Shown piece after piece: positions 1 through 8,544 of a stretch of DNA of 64,000 nt; within the stretch, counting starts at the first letter, position 1; each line of letters begins with the position of its first letter. The translations under genes were made by a program, and so were the position numbers. Under the pieces are notes generated by a model. It was not told the DNA's origin. It worked only from the letters and a program-made list of their open reading frames with translations, and searched no databases. Source of the DNA: Bacteroidales bacterium (GTDB taxonomy: Bacteria; Bacteroidota; Bacteroidia; Bacteroidales; UBA932); assembly GCA_017439305.1 (NCBI GenBank), contig JAFSJK010000034.1:41175-105174 (forward strand), given 5' to 3'.

Positions 1-344
1 TCGATATGGCTGAAGGAACTGTTGTCGGGATTGAATGTCTGCAGGCCCATCGACGTCCCTACCCACAGGACGCCCCGGCTGTCCTCGAAGACGGTGGGGA
101 CAAGGTCGCTGGCCAGCGCGTCGGCCCGGTCGCGGGCGAACCGGAAGGTGGTGAAGTCCATCCCGTCAAACCGGGCGAGTCCGCTTTCCGTGGAGATCCA
201 GATGAACCCGCGCGAATCCTGGAAAATGTCTTTGACCTGGCTGCTGGGCAGGCCGGATTCGGTGGTATACAGCCGTGCCATCTGGGCACGGGCGGGAAGG
301 AGGAGGGCCAGTGAGAGCAGGGCGGAAAGGACGATTTGTCTCAT
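1..344 (-). CDS. Propeller-type PUL regulator, N-terminal fragment (cut by window edge)
   Basis: Only the first 114 codons are visible; the gene continues past base 1. The ATG at 344-342 is followed by a signal peptide (MRQIVLSALLSLALLLPARA, then Q). The mature part opens with the propeller signature of Bacteroidota hybrid two-component sensors: 'ESGLPSSQVKDIFQDSRGFIW' style text, a second blade with 'VFEDSRGVLWVGTSMG', and a 'FDGMDF' strand. In this family the periplasmic propeller binds an oligosaccharide and controls the adjacent PUL. The gene is divergent from the first SusC, as xusR-type xylan regulators often are. The visible part does not show whether a kinase and receiver follow or whether it is the kinase-less form seen at 56182-59121. 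Confidence 0.85.
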   Translation of the reverse strand, partial: MRQIVLSALLSLALLLPARAQMARLYTTESGLPSSQVKDIFQDSRGFIWISTESGLARFDGMDFTTFRFARDRADALASDLVPTVFEDSRGVLWVGTSMGLQTFNPDNSSFSHI

Positions 345-503
345 AGTCACAAATTTAGCAAATAATGTTTCGTTTTTTGATATGATTTGTATCATTTATG
401 ACATTTTTCGCCAAAAGCTCCTGCTATCTTTGTCCAGTTTGTAAAACTGACAAGAATTATCCAAACCAATAAAACGCTATCAACCATCTAATTGAACCCT
501 AAA
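345..503. promoter_or_regulatory. Divergent promoter region between regulator and first SusC
   Basis: This AT-rich 159-bp gap lies between divergent genes. On the plus strand TATCTTTG at 425-432 matches the Bacteroidota -7 element TAnnTTTG; a T-rich run near 403-408 is a weak candidate for the -33 box. Just downstream an inverted repeat (CAGTTT at 435-440, AAACTG at 444-449, 3-base loop) could form a small leader hairpin. A short palindrome, ATGAT at 382-386 and ATCAT at 391-395, is a possible operator. On the minus strand TAAATTTG (357-350) lies only 5 bases before the regulator's ATG. The regulator's binding site cannot be identified from sequence alone. Confidence 0.5.
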
Positions 504-3500
504 ATGATGAAAAGGAGAAACTATCTCGTGTTCGGAATTTTGGCGCTTCTGCTCCTTCTGCCCGGACATTCTTTCGCCCAGATCCTGCGTGTGCAAGGCA
601 GGGTCCTGGACGAGCAGGGAGAAGGGTTGATCGGGGCCGGCGTGGTCATCCAAGGAACCACGACCGGAACCATCACCGACATGGACGGTAACTTCGTCCT
701 CTCCGTTCCCACCGGGGCCATGCTGGAGATTTCCTGCATCGGATACACGACGCAGGTGGTTCCGGCCTCCCAGAACCTGACCGTGGCGATGGAACCCGAA
801 AACCGGGCCCTGGACGAAGCGGTCGTCATCGCCTATGGCCAGCAGAAGAAGGTGACCATCACCGGTGCCGTCTCCGCCATGGGCAACGATGACATCATGA
901 AGTCGCCGGTCGCGAACGTCGCGAACGCCCTCCAGGGAAACCTTCCCGGCGTTTCCGCCGTCCAGCCTTCCGGCATGCCGGGCGCCGACGAGCCGGAAAT
1001 CCGCATCCGTGGCGTCGGCTCCCTGAACAGCGCGGATCCGCTGGTCCTCGTGGACGGCGTCGAACGTCCTTTCTCGCAGCTGGATCCCAATGAAATCGAA
1101 AGCATTTCCGTCCTCAAGGACGCTTCGGCTACGGCCGTCTTCGGTGTCCGCGGTGCGAACGGTGTCATCCTCGTCACCACCAAGCGCGGTACGACCGGGA
1201 AGGCGTCCGTATCCGCATCGGCCAATGCCGCCGTGCAGACGATCTCGAAGTTCGTCGACTTCGCGGACTCCTACACCTACGGCCGGATGTACAATTACTC
1301 CCAGATCACGGACGCCCTTCCCATGAACCAGTGGCCGGGAACGGCGAACATTACCGATTATTCCCCGTATGCCGACCTGGGCATCCGCTTCAGCCAGGAG
1401 GTGATGGAGCATTTCCGCACCAAGGACATGCCCCGCACCTTCCCGAGCATGGACTGGATCAAGTACATCATGAATGATTCGGCCTGGCAGGAACAGGCCA
1501 ATGTGAATGTGAACGGCGGTACGGAGCGGGTTCGCTATTTCGTCTCCGCCGGTTTCCTGAACCAGGATTCCCTGTTCAAGACTTTCTCCGACAACAAGAA
1601 CGAGACCTTCAATTTCAAGCGTCTGAACTATCGCGCGAACCTCGATATCGACGTTTCCAAGCGCAGTCAGCTCTCCATCACCCTGGGCGGCCGCATGCAG
1701 AACCGCAACACGATGGGTGGCGGTGAAGGCTTCCTGTTCCGTTACCTGCAGGGCGCTACGCCCTATGCCGGCAGCGGTGTCGATGCGGAAGGACGCCATA
1801 TCGTTTCGGACCCGAACTTCGTCGGTCCTTTCGACCGGGACGCCCTGTCGAACTATTACGGACTCGGCTATCAGCTCGAAAGCACCAACGTCCTCAACTT
1901 CGATATCCAGTACAAGCTGGACCTGGGATTCATCACCCAGGGTCTCTCTTTCAAGACCAAGGCTTCCTATAACTCCGACTATACCGCCCGGAAGAACCGC
2001 CAGAACGGTTATGGTACGGGCGTGAACTATGTCGCCACCCTCGTGAACGGCGAAGAGGTGCTCCGCAAGGAGAACATCACCTGGCCGCTTCCTTACAGTG
2101 AGGCCAAATGGGGAAACCGCAACTGGTATGCGGAAGCGAGCTTCGACTATGCCCGCCGGTTCGGCCAGCACAACATCGGCGCGCTGCTCCTCTACAACCA
2201 GAGCAAGACCTATTATCCCTGGGACTCCGACGGCAGCCTGTACCAGTCCATCCCGAAGGGCTACGTGGGCCTGGTCGGCCGTATCACTTATGACTATGCC
2301 ACCAAGTACCTGCTCGATTTCAACATCGGTTACAACGGTTCCGAGAATTTCGCCCCCGGCAAGCGGTACGGTACCTTCCCGTCCGTTTCCCTGGGTTGGA
2401 TCCCGTCCCAGGAATCCTGGTGGGAGCCCATCAAGAACTTCATGGGCTATCTGAAGCTCCGCGGCTCCTGGGGACTCGTAGGTAACGACAATACGAACGG
2501 AGCCCGCTTCCTCTATCTCCCCGGCGCCTGGCAGTTCTACCAGGGCTCCACGACGGTGAACCCGCAGAACCGCGGTGCCAACTTCGGTACCGGCGGTACC
2601 GGCTGGCTGCAGGCCGTCAAGGAACTGACGTCCGGCAACCCCAACGTGACCTGGGAAACGGCCAGCAAGATCAACATCGGTCTGGACGCCGCATTCTTCA
2701 GGGATCGCCTCCACGCCTACGTGGACTTCTTCTGGGAGGACCGCCAGCACATCCTGGTGTCCAACGCGTCCACCCTGTCCGCCGTCACGTCCCTGCCTTC
2801 CAGCTACGTGAACGAGGGCCGTGTGAAGAACCATGGTTACGAGGTCAGCCTGAACTGGGAAGACCGGATCGGCAATGTCCGCTATTCCATTTCCCCGAAC
2901 GTCTCCTTCGCCCGGAACAAGGTCATCGAGATGCTCGAAGTCGAGCCGATGTATGCCTATCTGAGCCGGACCGGCCTGCCGGTCGGCCAGCGCTTCGGTT
3001 ACGAGCTCTTCGAGTTCTACCAGCCCGGCACGGAAGAGCGCTACAAGGCCAAGTACGGCAAGGACATGCCGGACCAGAATCTGGTGCTCAAGTATGGCGA
3101 CTGCGTGTACGTGGACCTCAACGATGACGGTATCATCGACCAGAACGACCAGCAGCCGCTGGGCTATACCGACAATCCGGAGATTACGTATTCCCTGAAT
3201 ACCTCCCTCCATTGGAAGGGCCTCGATTTCTCCATGCTGTGGACGGGCGCCGACCATACGAGCCGTGCGCTGAACGGTTACTTCCGGGACCAGTTCGGTT
3301 CCACCAATACTTCCGCCCTCGCCCAGTGGGTGGCGGACAACTCCTGGACGGAGGACAATCCGAATGCCATCCTTCCGCGCATCTCCTTCGTCAACCGGGT
3401 CCACAACAACCGGGATTCCTCGGCCTGGCTGATCAATTCCCGCTACATCCGCCTGAAGAACGTCGAAATCGGATATACGTTCAACAAGCCCAAGGCCATG

Positions 3501-3662
3501 CCTTTCTTCAATTACATCCGCTTGTCCGTTTCCGGGCAGAACCTGCTCACGTTCTCCCGGTTCGACGGCAACGACCCGGAAGCCCCGGGCTCCGGTCTCG
3601 ACTACGGCATGCGCTACCCGATGACCCGTGTCGTCAACATGGGCGTGCAGGTTAACTTCTAA
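504..3662 (+). CDS. xusA: SusC-family TonB-dependent outer-membrane transporter (XusA-like)
   Basis: This is a TonB-dependent outer-membrane barrel that imports oligosaccharides, working with the lipoprotein encoded next. ATG 504 is chosen over an in-frame TTG at 492 because a signal peptide begins there (MMKRRN..., cleaved near SFA-Q, about residue 24). A carboxypeptidase-regulatory-like domain follows (about 27-110, 'GAGVVIQGTTTGTITDMDG'). Next come the SusC-type plug with 'RIRGVGSLNSADPLVLVDGVE' and the signature 'ISVLKDASATAVFGVRGANG', then a long barrel ending in Phe. Its 1052 residues are normal for the family. It opens the order SusC-SusD-SusC-SusD-glycan-binding protein-GH10, which matches the xylan utilisation core of Prevotella bryantii. 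The symbol rests on that synteny and the xylan role is inferred. Confidence 0.93.
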   Translation: MMKRRNYLVFGILALLLLLPGHSFAQILRVQGRVLDEQGEGLIGAGVVIQGTTTGTITDMDGNFVLSVPTGAMLEISCIGYTTQVVPASQNLTVAMEPENRALDEAVVIAYGQQKKVTITGAVSAMGNDDIMKSPVANVANALQGNLPGVSAVQPSGMPGADEPEIRIRGVGSLNSADPLVLVDGVERPFSQLDPNEIESISVLKDASATAVFGVRGANGVILVTTKRGTTGKASVSASANAAVQTISKFVDFADSYTYGRMYNYSQITDALPMNQWPGTANITDYSPYADLGIRFSQEVMEHFRTKDMPRTFPSMDWIKYIMNDSAWQEQANVNVNGGTERVRYFVSAGFLNQDSLFKTFSDNKNETFNFKRLNYRANLDIDVSKRSQLSITLGGRMQNRNTMGGGEGFLFRYLQGATPYAGSGVDAEGRHIVSDPNFVGPFDRDALSNYYGLGYQLESTNVLNFDIQYKLDLGFITQGLSFKTKASYNSDYTARKNRQNGYGTGVNYVATLVNGEEVLRKENITWPLPYSEAKWGNRNWYAEASFDYARRFGQHNIGALLLYNQSKTYYPWDSDGSLYQSIPKGYVGLVGRITYDYATKYLLDFNIGYNGSENFAPGKRYGTFPSVSLGWIPSQESWWEPIKNFMGYLKLRGSWGLVGNDNTNGARFLYLPGAWQFYQGSTTVNPQNRGANFGTGGTGWLQAVKELTSGNPNVTWETASKINIGLDAAFFRDRLHAYVDFFWEDRQHILVSNASTLSAVTSLPSSYVNEGRVKNHGYEVSLNWEDRIGNVRYSISPNVSFARNKVIEMLEVEPMYAYLSRTGLPVGQRFGYELFEFYQPGTEERYKAKYGKDMPDQNLVLKYGDCVYVDLNDDGIIDQNDQQPLGYTDNPEITYSLNTSLHWKGLDFSMLWTGADHTSRALNGYFRDQFGSTNTSALAQWVADNSWTEDNPNAILPRISFVNRVHNNRDSSAWLINSRYIRLKNVEIGYTFNKPKAMPFFNYIRLSVSGQNLLTFSRFDGNDPEAPGSGLDYGMRYPMTRVVNMGVQVNF

Positions 3663-3676
3663 TACAGACACGCGAT

Positions 3677-5677
3677 ATGAAAAAGAATATTATACTGGTT
3701 CTCGGAATCGTAACCGCCTTCCTCGTTTCGGCCTGCGTCGACAAGTTCGCCGTCGGCGATGCCTTCCTGGAGAAGGCGCCGGGCGTCGACGTCAATATCG
3801 ACACGGTATTCACGAGCGCGGAGTACACCCGCAACTTCCTCTGGAGCGCCTATGGACAGCTCTACTGCACCTACACGTCCGGAAACATGATGAACGGAGC
3901 CCCGATCGACGTGCTTTCCGATTCCTATCACTGCTACTGCGGCTGGGGCGGTCCCATCCAGAGCTATTATCCGGGACTGCTGACCGAAGACGCCCAGGAT
4001 ACGGAAGACGGTAATTTCCAGGGCAAATTCTCCTATTCCACTAAATACGGCGGACTGGGTTCCGACGCCGGCGGCCGTGTCTCCATCTACGAGACCGTGC
4101 GCAAGTGCTGGCAGATCATCGAGAATATCGACCGGGTCCCGGACATGTCCGACTCGGAGAAAAGCCGTCTCCGCGGCGAGGCCTACACCATCATGGCCAG
4201 CCGTTATTTCGACGCTTTCCGCAGCTTCGGCGGTCTGTGCCTGGCCAGGAAGGCCTACCCGGTGGGCGAGCATTTCACCGGCGGCCGTTCGACCGCGTGG
4301 CAGACGGTGGAGTTCATCGACTCCCTGATCGTCTGCGCCATCAATGAGCCCGGCTACATCTGGAACATCGCCGATGCGGACCAGGGCCGTTGGTCCGGCC
4401 GCCTCACGCGCGCTTCCGCCCGGGCGCTCCGCGCCAAGGTCTGGATGTTCGCCGCGTCCCCGCTGTTCAACGATTCCGAGCCTTACAGGAATTATGATGC
4501 CGGAAAGGAGACCGAATTCACGAACATCGAGCATGTCTGGTTCGGAAAGAAGGATCCCGCCCTCTGGACCCGCTGCCTGCAGGCCTGCAACGATTTCTTC
4601 CAGGACAACGCTGCAAACGGTGACTATTACAGGCTCATCCAGCCGGCCACGAACGACGAGATCGGATACCGGACGGCCTACCGCAGGGCGTACCGGTACC
4701 GCAACAACGAGACGAATCACGAGAAACTGTTCGACGCCCACCCGACCCTCACCCTGTCCGACGGTGGCTGGGGCTGGGGCTGGCGCGGCTTCGCCCTCGA
4801 CTGCCTCCGTCAGGGAGGCGCCGTCCCCACCAACGAACTGATGGAGTGCTTCGGCATGGCGGACGGCCGCAATTTCCCGTATGCCGACATCTACGGTCCC
4901 GGCAAGAATCCCCAGGGAATCGACATGTTCGCCGACCGCGATCCGCGTCTGTATGAGACCATCCTGGTTCCCAGGCAGTCCCTGCCTGCCGGATTCGACT
5001 ATGCCGGCCAGACCTATACGGACATCTGGGTCGGCGGCATGATGGACAAGAACAGTAATTTCAACAACAAGGACGATATCGCGAGCGGTTACTGTAAGTT
5101 CAAGTGGTTGCTCGACTATTATGGCGGCAACCGGTATGATGACGAATACATCGGCGTGCCTTACATCCGGCTGGCCGAGATGTATCTCATCCGGGCCGAA
5201 GCCCGTGCCGAAACCGGCGACCTCAAGGGCGCCCTGGACGACATCCATGTCGTTCGCAGCCGCGTCGGCCTGGGCCGCCTGGAGACGATGAATCCGGGCC
5301 TGAACCTGACCTCCAACAAGGAGAACCTGATCGATGAGATCCTCCGTGAGCGCAACTGCGAGATCGGAGCCGAGTGCGGTGACCGCGTGTACGACATGAT
5401 CCGCCGCAAGCGGGCCGACCTGTTCACCAAGCGGCTCCACGAGATCCGGATCTACCGGCTCGACGAGAACGGCAACCGCATGACGGAAGGAGACCTGCAG
5501 TGGGATCCCACGACCCCTTGGCCGAAGTTCGAGTACGAGAAGCCGGACATCAAGGTCGGTGCCCGCGTATGGTGGGATCAGGGCGTGTCAGGCTTTGATA
5601 CCAAGTGGTACCTGGACCCGGTCTCCCGTGTCGAGGTCCAGAAGAAATACGGTCTTACCCAGAATCCTGGTTGGTAA
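3677..5677 (+). CDS. xusB: SusD/RagB-family surface lipoprotein (XusB-like)
   Basis: SusD proteins are surface lipoproteins that cap the SusC barrel and capture glycan. Residues 1-20 form a lipoprotein signal with lipobox VSAC, leaving Cys20 for lipidation. The body has typical SusD features: TPR-like helices, 'RLRGEAYTIMASRYFDAFRSFGG', 'ARALRAKVWMFAASPLFN', 'PYIRLAEMYLIRAEARAETGD' and 'EILRERNCEIGAECGDRVYDMIRRKR'. At 666 residues it is at the long end of the family. It starts 14 bases after the xusA-like stop, so the two are surely co-transcribed. The ligand is not readable from sequence; xylan is inferred from the downstream GH10 and GH67. Confidence 0.93.
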   Translation: MKKNIILVLGIVTAFLVSACVDKFAVGDAFLEKAPGVDVNIDTVFTSAEYTRNFLWSAYGQLYCTYTSGNMMNGAPIDVLSDSYHCYCGWGGPIQSYYPGLLTEDAQDTEDGNFQGKFSYSTKYGGLGSDAGGRVSIYETVRKCWQIIENIDRVPDMSDSEKSRLRGEAYTIMASRYFDAFRSFGGLCLARKAYPVGEHFTGGRSTAWQTVEFIDSLIVCAINEPGYIWNIADADQGRWSGRLTRASARALRAKVWMFAASPLFNDSEPYRNYDAGKETEFTNIEHVWFGKKDPALWTRCLQACNDFFQDNAANGDYYRLIQPATNDEIGYRTAYRRAYRYRNNETNHEKLFDAHPTLTLSDGGWGWGWRGFALDCLRQGGAVPTNELMECFGMADGRNFPYADIYGPGKNPQGIDMFADRDPRLYETILVPRQSLPAGFDYAGQTYTDIWVGGMMDKNSNFNNKDDIASGYCKFKWLLDYYGGNRYDDEYIGVPYIRLAEMYLIRAEARAETGDLKGALDDIHVVRSRVGLGRLETMNPGLNLTSNKENLIDEILRERNCEIGAECGDRVYDMIRRKRADLFTKRLHEIRIYRLDENGNRMTEGDLQWDPTTPWPKFEYEKPDIKVGARVWWDQGVSGFDTKWYLDPVSRVEVQKKYGLTQNPGW

Positions 5678-5698
5678 CCAATAGAAACTTTCACGATT

Positions 5699-8530
5699 AT
5701 GAAATTACGCAATATACTTATATTCAGCCTGCTGGGATTCTGCGCAGCGCCTGTGACGGTGAGCGCCCAGGTCGAGTTGGGGGACAAGAAGACCCAGACG
5801 GTGGACTTGGGCTACGGCGTCGGGCAGTCGGAATTCCTTTCGACGGCGGCGACCTACACCATCACCGCCGAAGAGCTGAGCCGGACCTCGGCCATCAGCC
5901 TCGCCGATGCGCTCTATGGCAAACTCCTCGGCCTCACCGCCTTGCAGAACACCGGTTTCAAGGGTGAGGAAGGCAGGGGTGCCACCTTCAATATCCGGGG
6001 TGCCCAAACCACCGGTGAACGGGATATCCTCATCCTGGTGGACGGCTTCGAACGTCCCATCGACCGTCTGACAGTGGAAGAGGTGGAAAGTGTCACCGTC
6101 CTCCGGGATGCCGCCGCCGTCGCCCTCTTCGGGCACGAAGGCATCAACGGTGTCCTCTATGTCAAGACCAAGCGCGGCCAGGCCGACAGCGGTTTCCACT
6201 TCAAGGCCGGCGCTTCCCACAAGATCCAGTTCGACCCGCAGATGGCGGAGATGGTGGATGCCTACGACTATGCCCGCGCGCTGAACACCGCCCGCATCAA
6301 CGACGGACTCAATCCGGCCTATACGAATGCCGAAGTGAGGAAGTTCCGCAGCGGCAGCGATCCGTTCGTGTATCCGAACGTGGACTGGAAGAACGAAGTC
6401 TTCAAGAATACGGCCCACGAGACCAAAGCCTATATCTCCATGTACGGCGGTTCGGACAAGGTGGAGTATTATACCCTCCTCGACTATACGGACGCCCGCG
6501 GACTTTACAAGTACCCCGACCAGGGGGACTGGAATTCCCAGCTCAAGTATTCCAAGGCGTCGATCCGCACCAACGTGGATTTCCAGGTCACCAGCACGAC
6601 CCGGGTCCGGACCAACCTCTATGCCCTGTTCATGGAGACCAACGGCGTTCCGAACCTGAACTCCAATGATGCCTGGTGGCATCTGTACAAGGTGCCGGCC
6701 CTGGCATTCCCCATCCGGACGCTTCCTGTCACCAAGATGGACCCCGCGACCGGTGAGGAGATGACGATCCCCAGCGTATGGGGCGGCAGCCAGGCGTACG
6801 GAGACTTCAACCTGGTCGCCAAGGCGCAGGGTACGGGTTTCACCAAGACCCATCAGCGCCAGATTTGGGCGGACATCGCGCTGGAGCAGGACCTGGACTT
6901 CTTCCTGGATGGCTTGAAGTTCTATGTCGGCGGCTCCTATGACAACGCTTCCAATACCTACGAGAACCGCACGAAGGGCTATCAGTACGGCTGGAACTAC
7001 TACAATGCCGCCGGCGTCCTGGATGCCGAGGTCATGGGTACGGTCGAGGACAAGCTCGTATTCAATTACTGGGTGGATTCCCAGTGGCGTATCGGAACGG
7101 TGAACGCCGGTCTCAAATACGCCACCCGCTTCGCAAACGGTGACGGACTCTCCCTGAATGCCGGTTACGACATGAAGAGCGAGATCCGGGACGAGCGGAG
7201 CAATACCTGGTACCGTGAAAACTGGCATCTGGCCACGCACTACGACCACGCCGACCGGTTCATGGTCGACCTGGTCCTCGCGGCCAACGGCTCCAACCGC
7301 TCCTATCCCGCCAAATGGGCGTTCTCCCCGACGCTGGGCCTGGGTTGGATCTATGCGGACAATCCGTCCTCCGACTTGCTGAATTACGGAAAGCTCCGCC
7401 TTTCCGGCGGTATCCAGCATACCGACTATGTCCCGCGGCCCGGCCTGTGGCTGGCTGCCTGGAACGATTCCCATGGCCAGTTCTGGTATGGAACGAATTT
7501 CACGAGTTCCTGGGGTGCCTTCCTGACCCGGTTCCCGACGTCCGATTTCTCCCAGGAGGCCGCCTACAAGGCCAACCTCGGAACGGATATGCGGATTGCG
7601 AACCGGCTCGACTTCACCGTCGACGTCTTCTACCAGCAGCGCCGCAACATCCTCGTGAACGCCGCTTCGCTGAATTCGGACGTGGTGGGTATCCAGTCTT
7701 CCTTCGACGACAAGGGCGTGGTGGCCAGCTATGGCCTGGAAATGGGCGCCCGCTATGCGAAGACCTTCGACAATGGTTTCCACCTGGACTTCAGCGACAT
7801 GCTGACCATTTCGAAGAGCCGGATCCTGGACTGGATCGAAAGCCCTGCCTTCCCGAACCTCTCCGTCATCGGCGGACCGGCCGATGCGGAACGCGGACTC
7901 TTGGCCGATGGTTTCTTCCGGTCCCAGGACGAAATTGACAACAGCCCCCTGCAGCAGTTCGGCCAGGTGAAGGTCGGCGACATCCGGTACAAGGATGTCA
8001 ATGAGGACGGCGTCATCAATGAGAACGACTATGTGGCGATGGAGCACGGCAATGCTTTCCCTGCCCTGAACCATTCCTTCAATTTCGGCATGGAGTACAA
8101 GGGCTTCGGCCTCAGTGCCACCCTCCAGGGTGCTGCCTGGCAGGTCAAGAACCTCCGCTTTGTCGACGGTGTCTGGGGAGCGCTTTCCGACAACCGGAAC
8201 CTCTCCCGGGAGTATTATGACCATTGCTTCGACACGGTCGGTGCGGATGCCCTGTATCCGCGTCTTTCCACTACGAACGTCGCCAACAATGCGCAGAACT
8301 CCACCATCTGGTACCGCGACGTGAAGTGGCTCAAGCTCCGTGACTGCGAACTGTATTACAAGCTTCCCGCCTCGTTGCTCGGCCGCATGAAGGTGTCCGA
8401 CGCCAAGCTGTACGTCCAGGGCCAGAACCTCCTGTCCTTCGGCACTGTGGCCGCCATGGACGCCGAGAACCTCAACACGGGCTACCCCGTGATGAAGGCG
8501 GTGACGATGGGCCTTTCCGTTGTATTCTAA
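5699..8530 (+). CDS. xusC: Second SusC-family transporter, without the usual N-terminal regulatory domain (XusC-like)
   Basis: This is the second TonB-dependent barrel of the xylan core. A signal peptide (MKLRNILIFSLLGFCAAPVTVSA) leads almost directly into the plug ('TAATYTITAEELSRTSAISLADALYGK', 'NIRGAQTTGERDILILVDGFE', 'VTVLRDAAAVALFGHEGINGVLYVKTKRG'). The carboxypeptidase-like domain present at the N-terminus of the other three SusCs in the window is absent, and the protein is about 110 residues shorter (943). The barrel and terminal Phe ('MGLSVVF') are intact, so it looks functional and not truncated by mutation. It begins 21 bases after the first SusD. Tandem non-identical SusC/D pairs are a known trait of xylan loci and may take up products of different size or decoration. 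Confidence 0.92.
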   Translation: MKLRNILIFSLLGFCAAPVTVSAQVELGDKKTQTVDLGYGVGQSEFLSTAATYTITAEELSRTSAISLADALYGKLLGLTALQNTGFKGEEGRGATFNIRGAQTTGERDILILVDGFERPIDRLTVEEVESVTVLRDAAAVALFGHEGINGVLYVKTKRGQADSGFHFKAGASHKIQFDPQMAEMVDAYDYARALNTARINDGLNPAYTNAEVRKFRSGSDPFVYPNVDWKNEVFKNTAHETKAYISMYGGSDKVEYYTLLDYTDARGLYKYPDQGDWNSQLKYSKASIRTNVDFQVTSTTRVRTNLYALFMETNGVPNLNSNDAWWHLYKVPALAFPIRTLPVTKMDPATGEEMTIPSVWGGSQAYGDFNLVAKAQGTGFTKTHQRQIWADIALEQDLDFFLDGLKFYVGGSYDNASNTYENRTKGYQYGWNYYNAAGVLDAEVMGTVEDKLVFNYWVDSQWRIGTVNAGLKYATRFANGDGLSLNAGYDMKSEIRDERSNTWYRENWHLATHYDHADRFMVDLVLAANGSNRSYPAKWAFSPTLGLGWIYADNPSSDLLNYGKLRLSGGIQHTDYVPRPGLWLAAWNDSHGQFWYGTNFTSSWGAFLTRFPTSDFSQEAAYKANLGTDMRIANRLDFTVDVFYQQRRNILVNAASLNSDVVGIQSSFDDKGVVASYGLEMGARYAKTFDNGFHLDFSDMLTISKSRILDWIESPAFPNLSVIGGPADAERGLLADGFFRSQDEIDNSPLQQFGQVKVGDIRYKDVNEDGVINENDYVAMEHGNAFPALNHSFNFGMEYKGFGLSATLQGAAWQVKNLRFVDGVWGALSDNRNLSREYYDHCFDTVGADALYPRLSTTNVANNAQNSTIWYRDVKWLKLRDCELYYKLPASLLGRMKVSDAKLYVQGQNLLSFGTVAAMDAENLNTGYPVMKAVTMGLSVVF

Positions 8531-8544
8531 TAAAGGATTGAATC

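Noticed and set aside
492-503. TTG start for the first SusC
   Set aside because: It would add four residues before a normal signal peptide that starts at the tandem ATG at 504.
480-3671. A minus-strand open frame of about 1060 codons over the first SusC
   Set aside because: It mirrors a full, recognisable SusC gene on the plus strand and has no motif.
5699-8530. Second SusC as a truncated pseudogene
   Set aside because: It has a proper signal peptide, plug, barrel and terminal Phe; only the optional N-terminal domain is absent.
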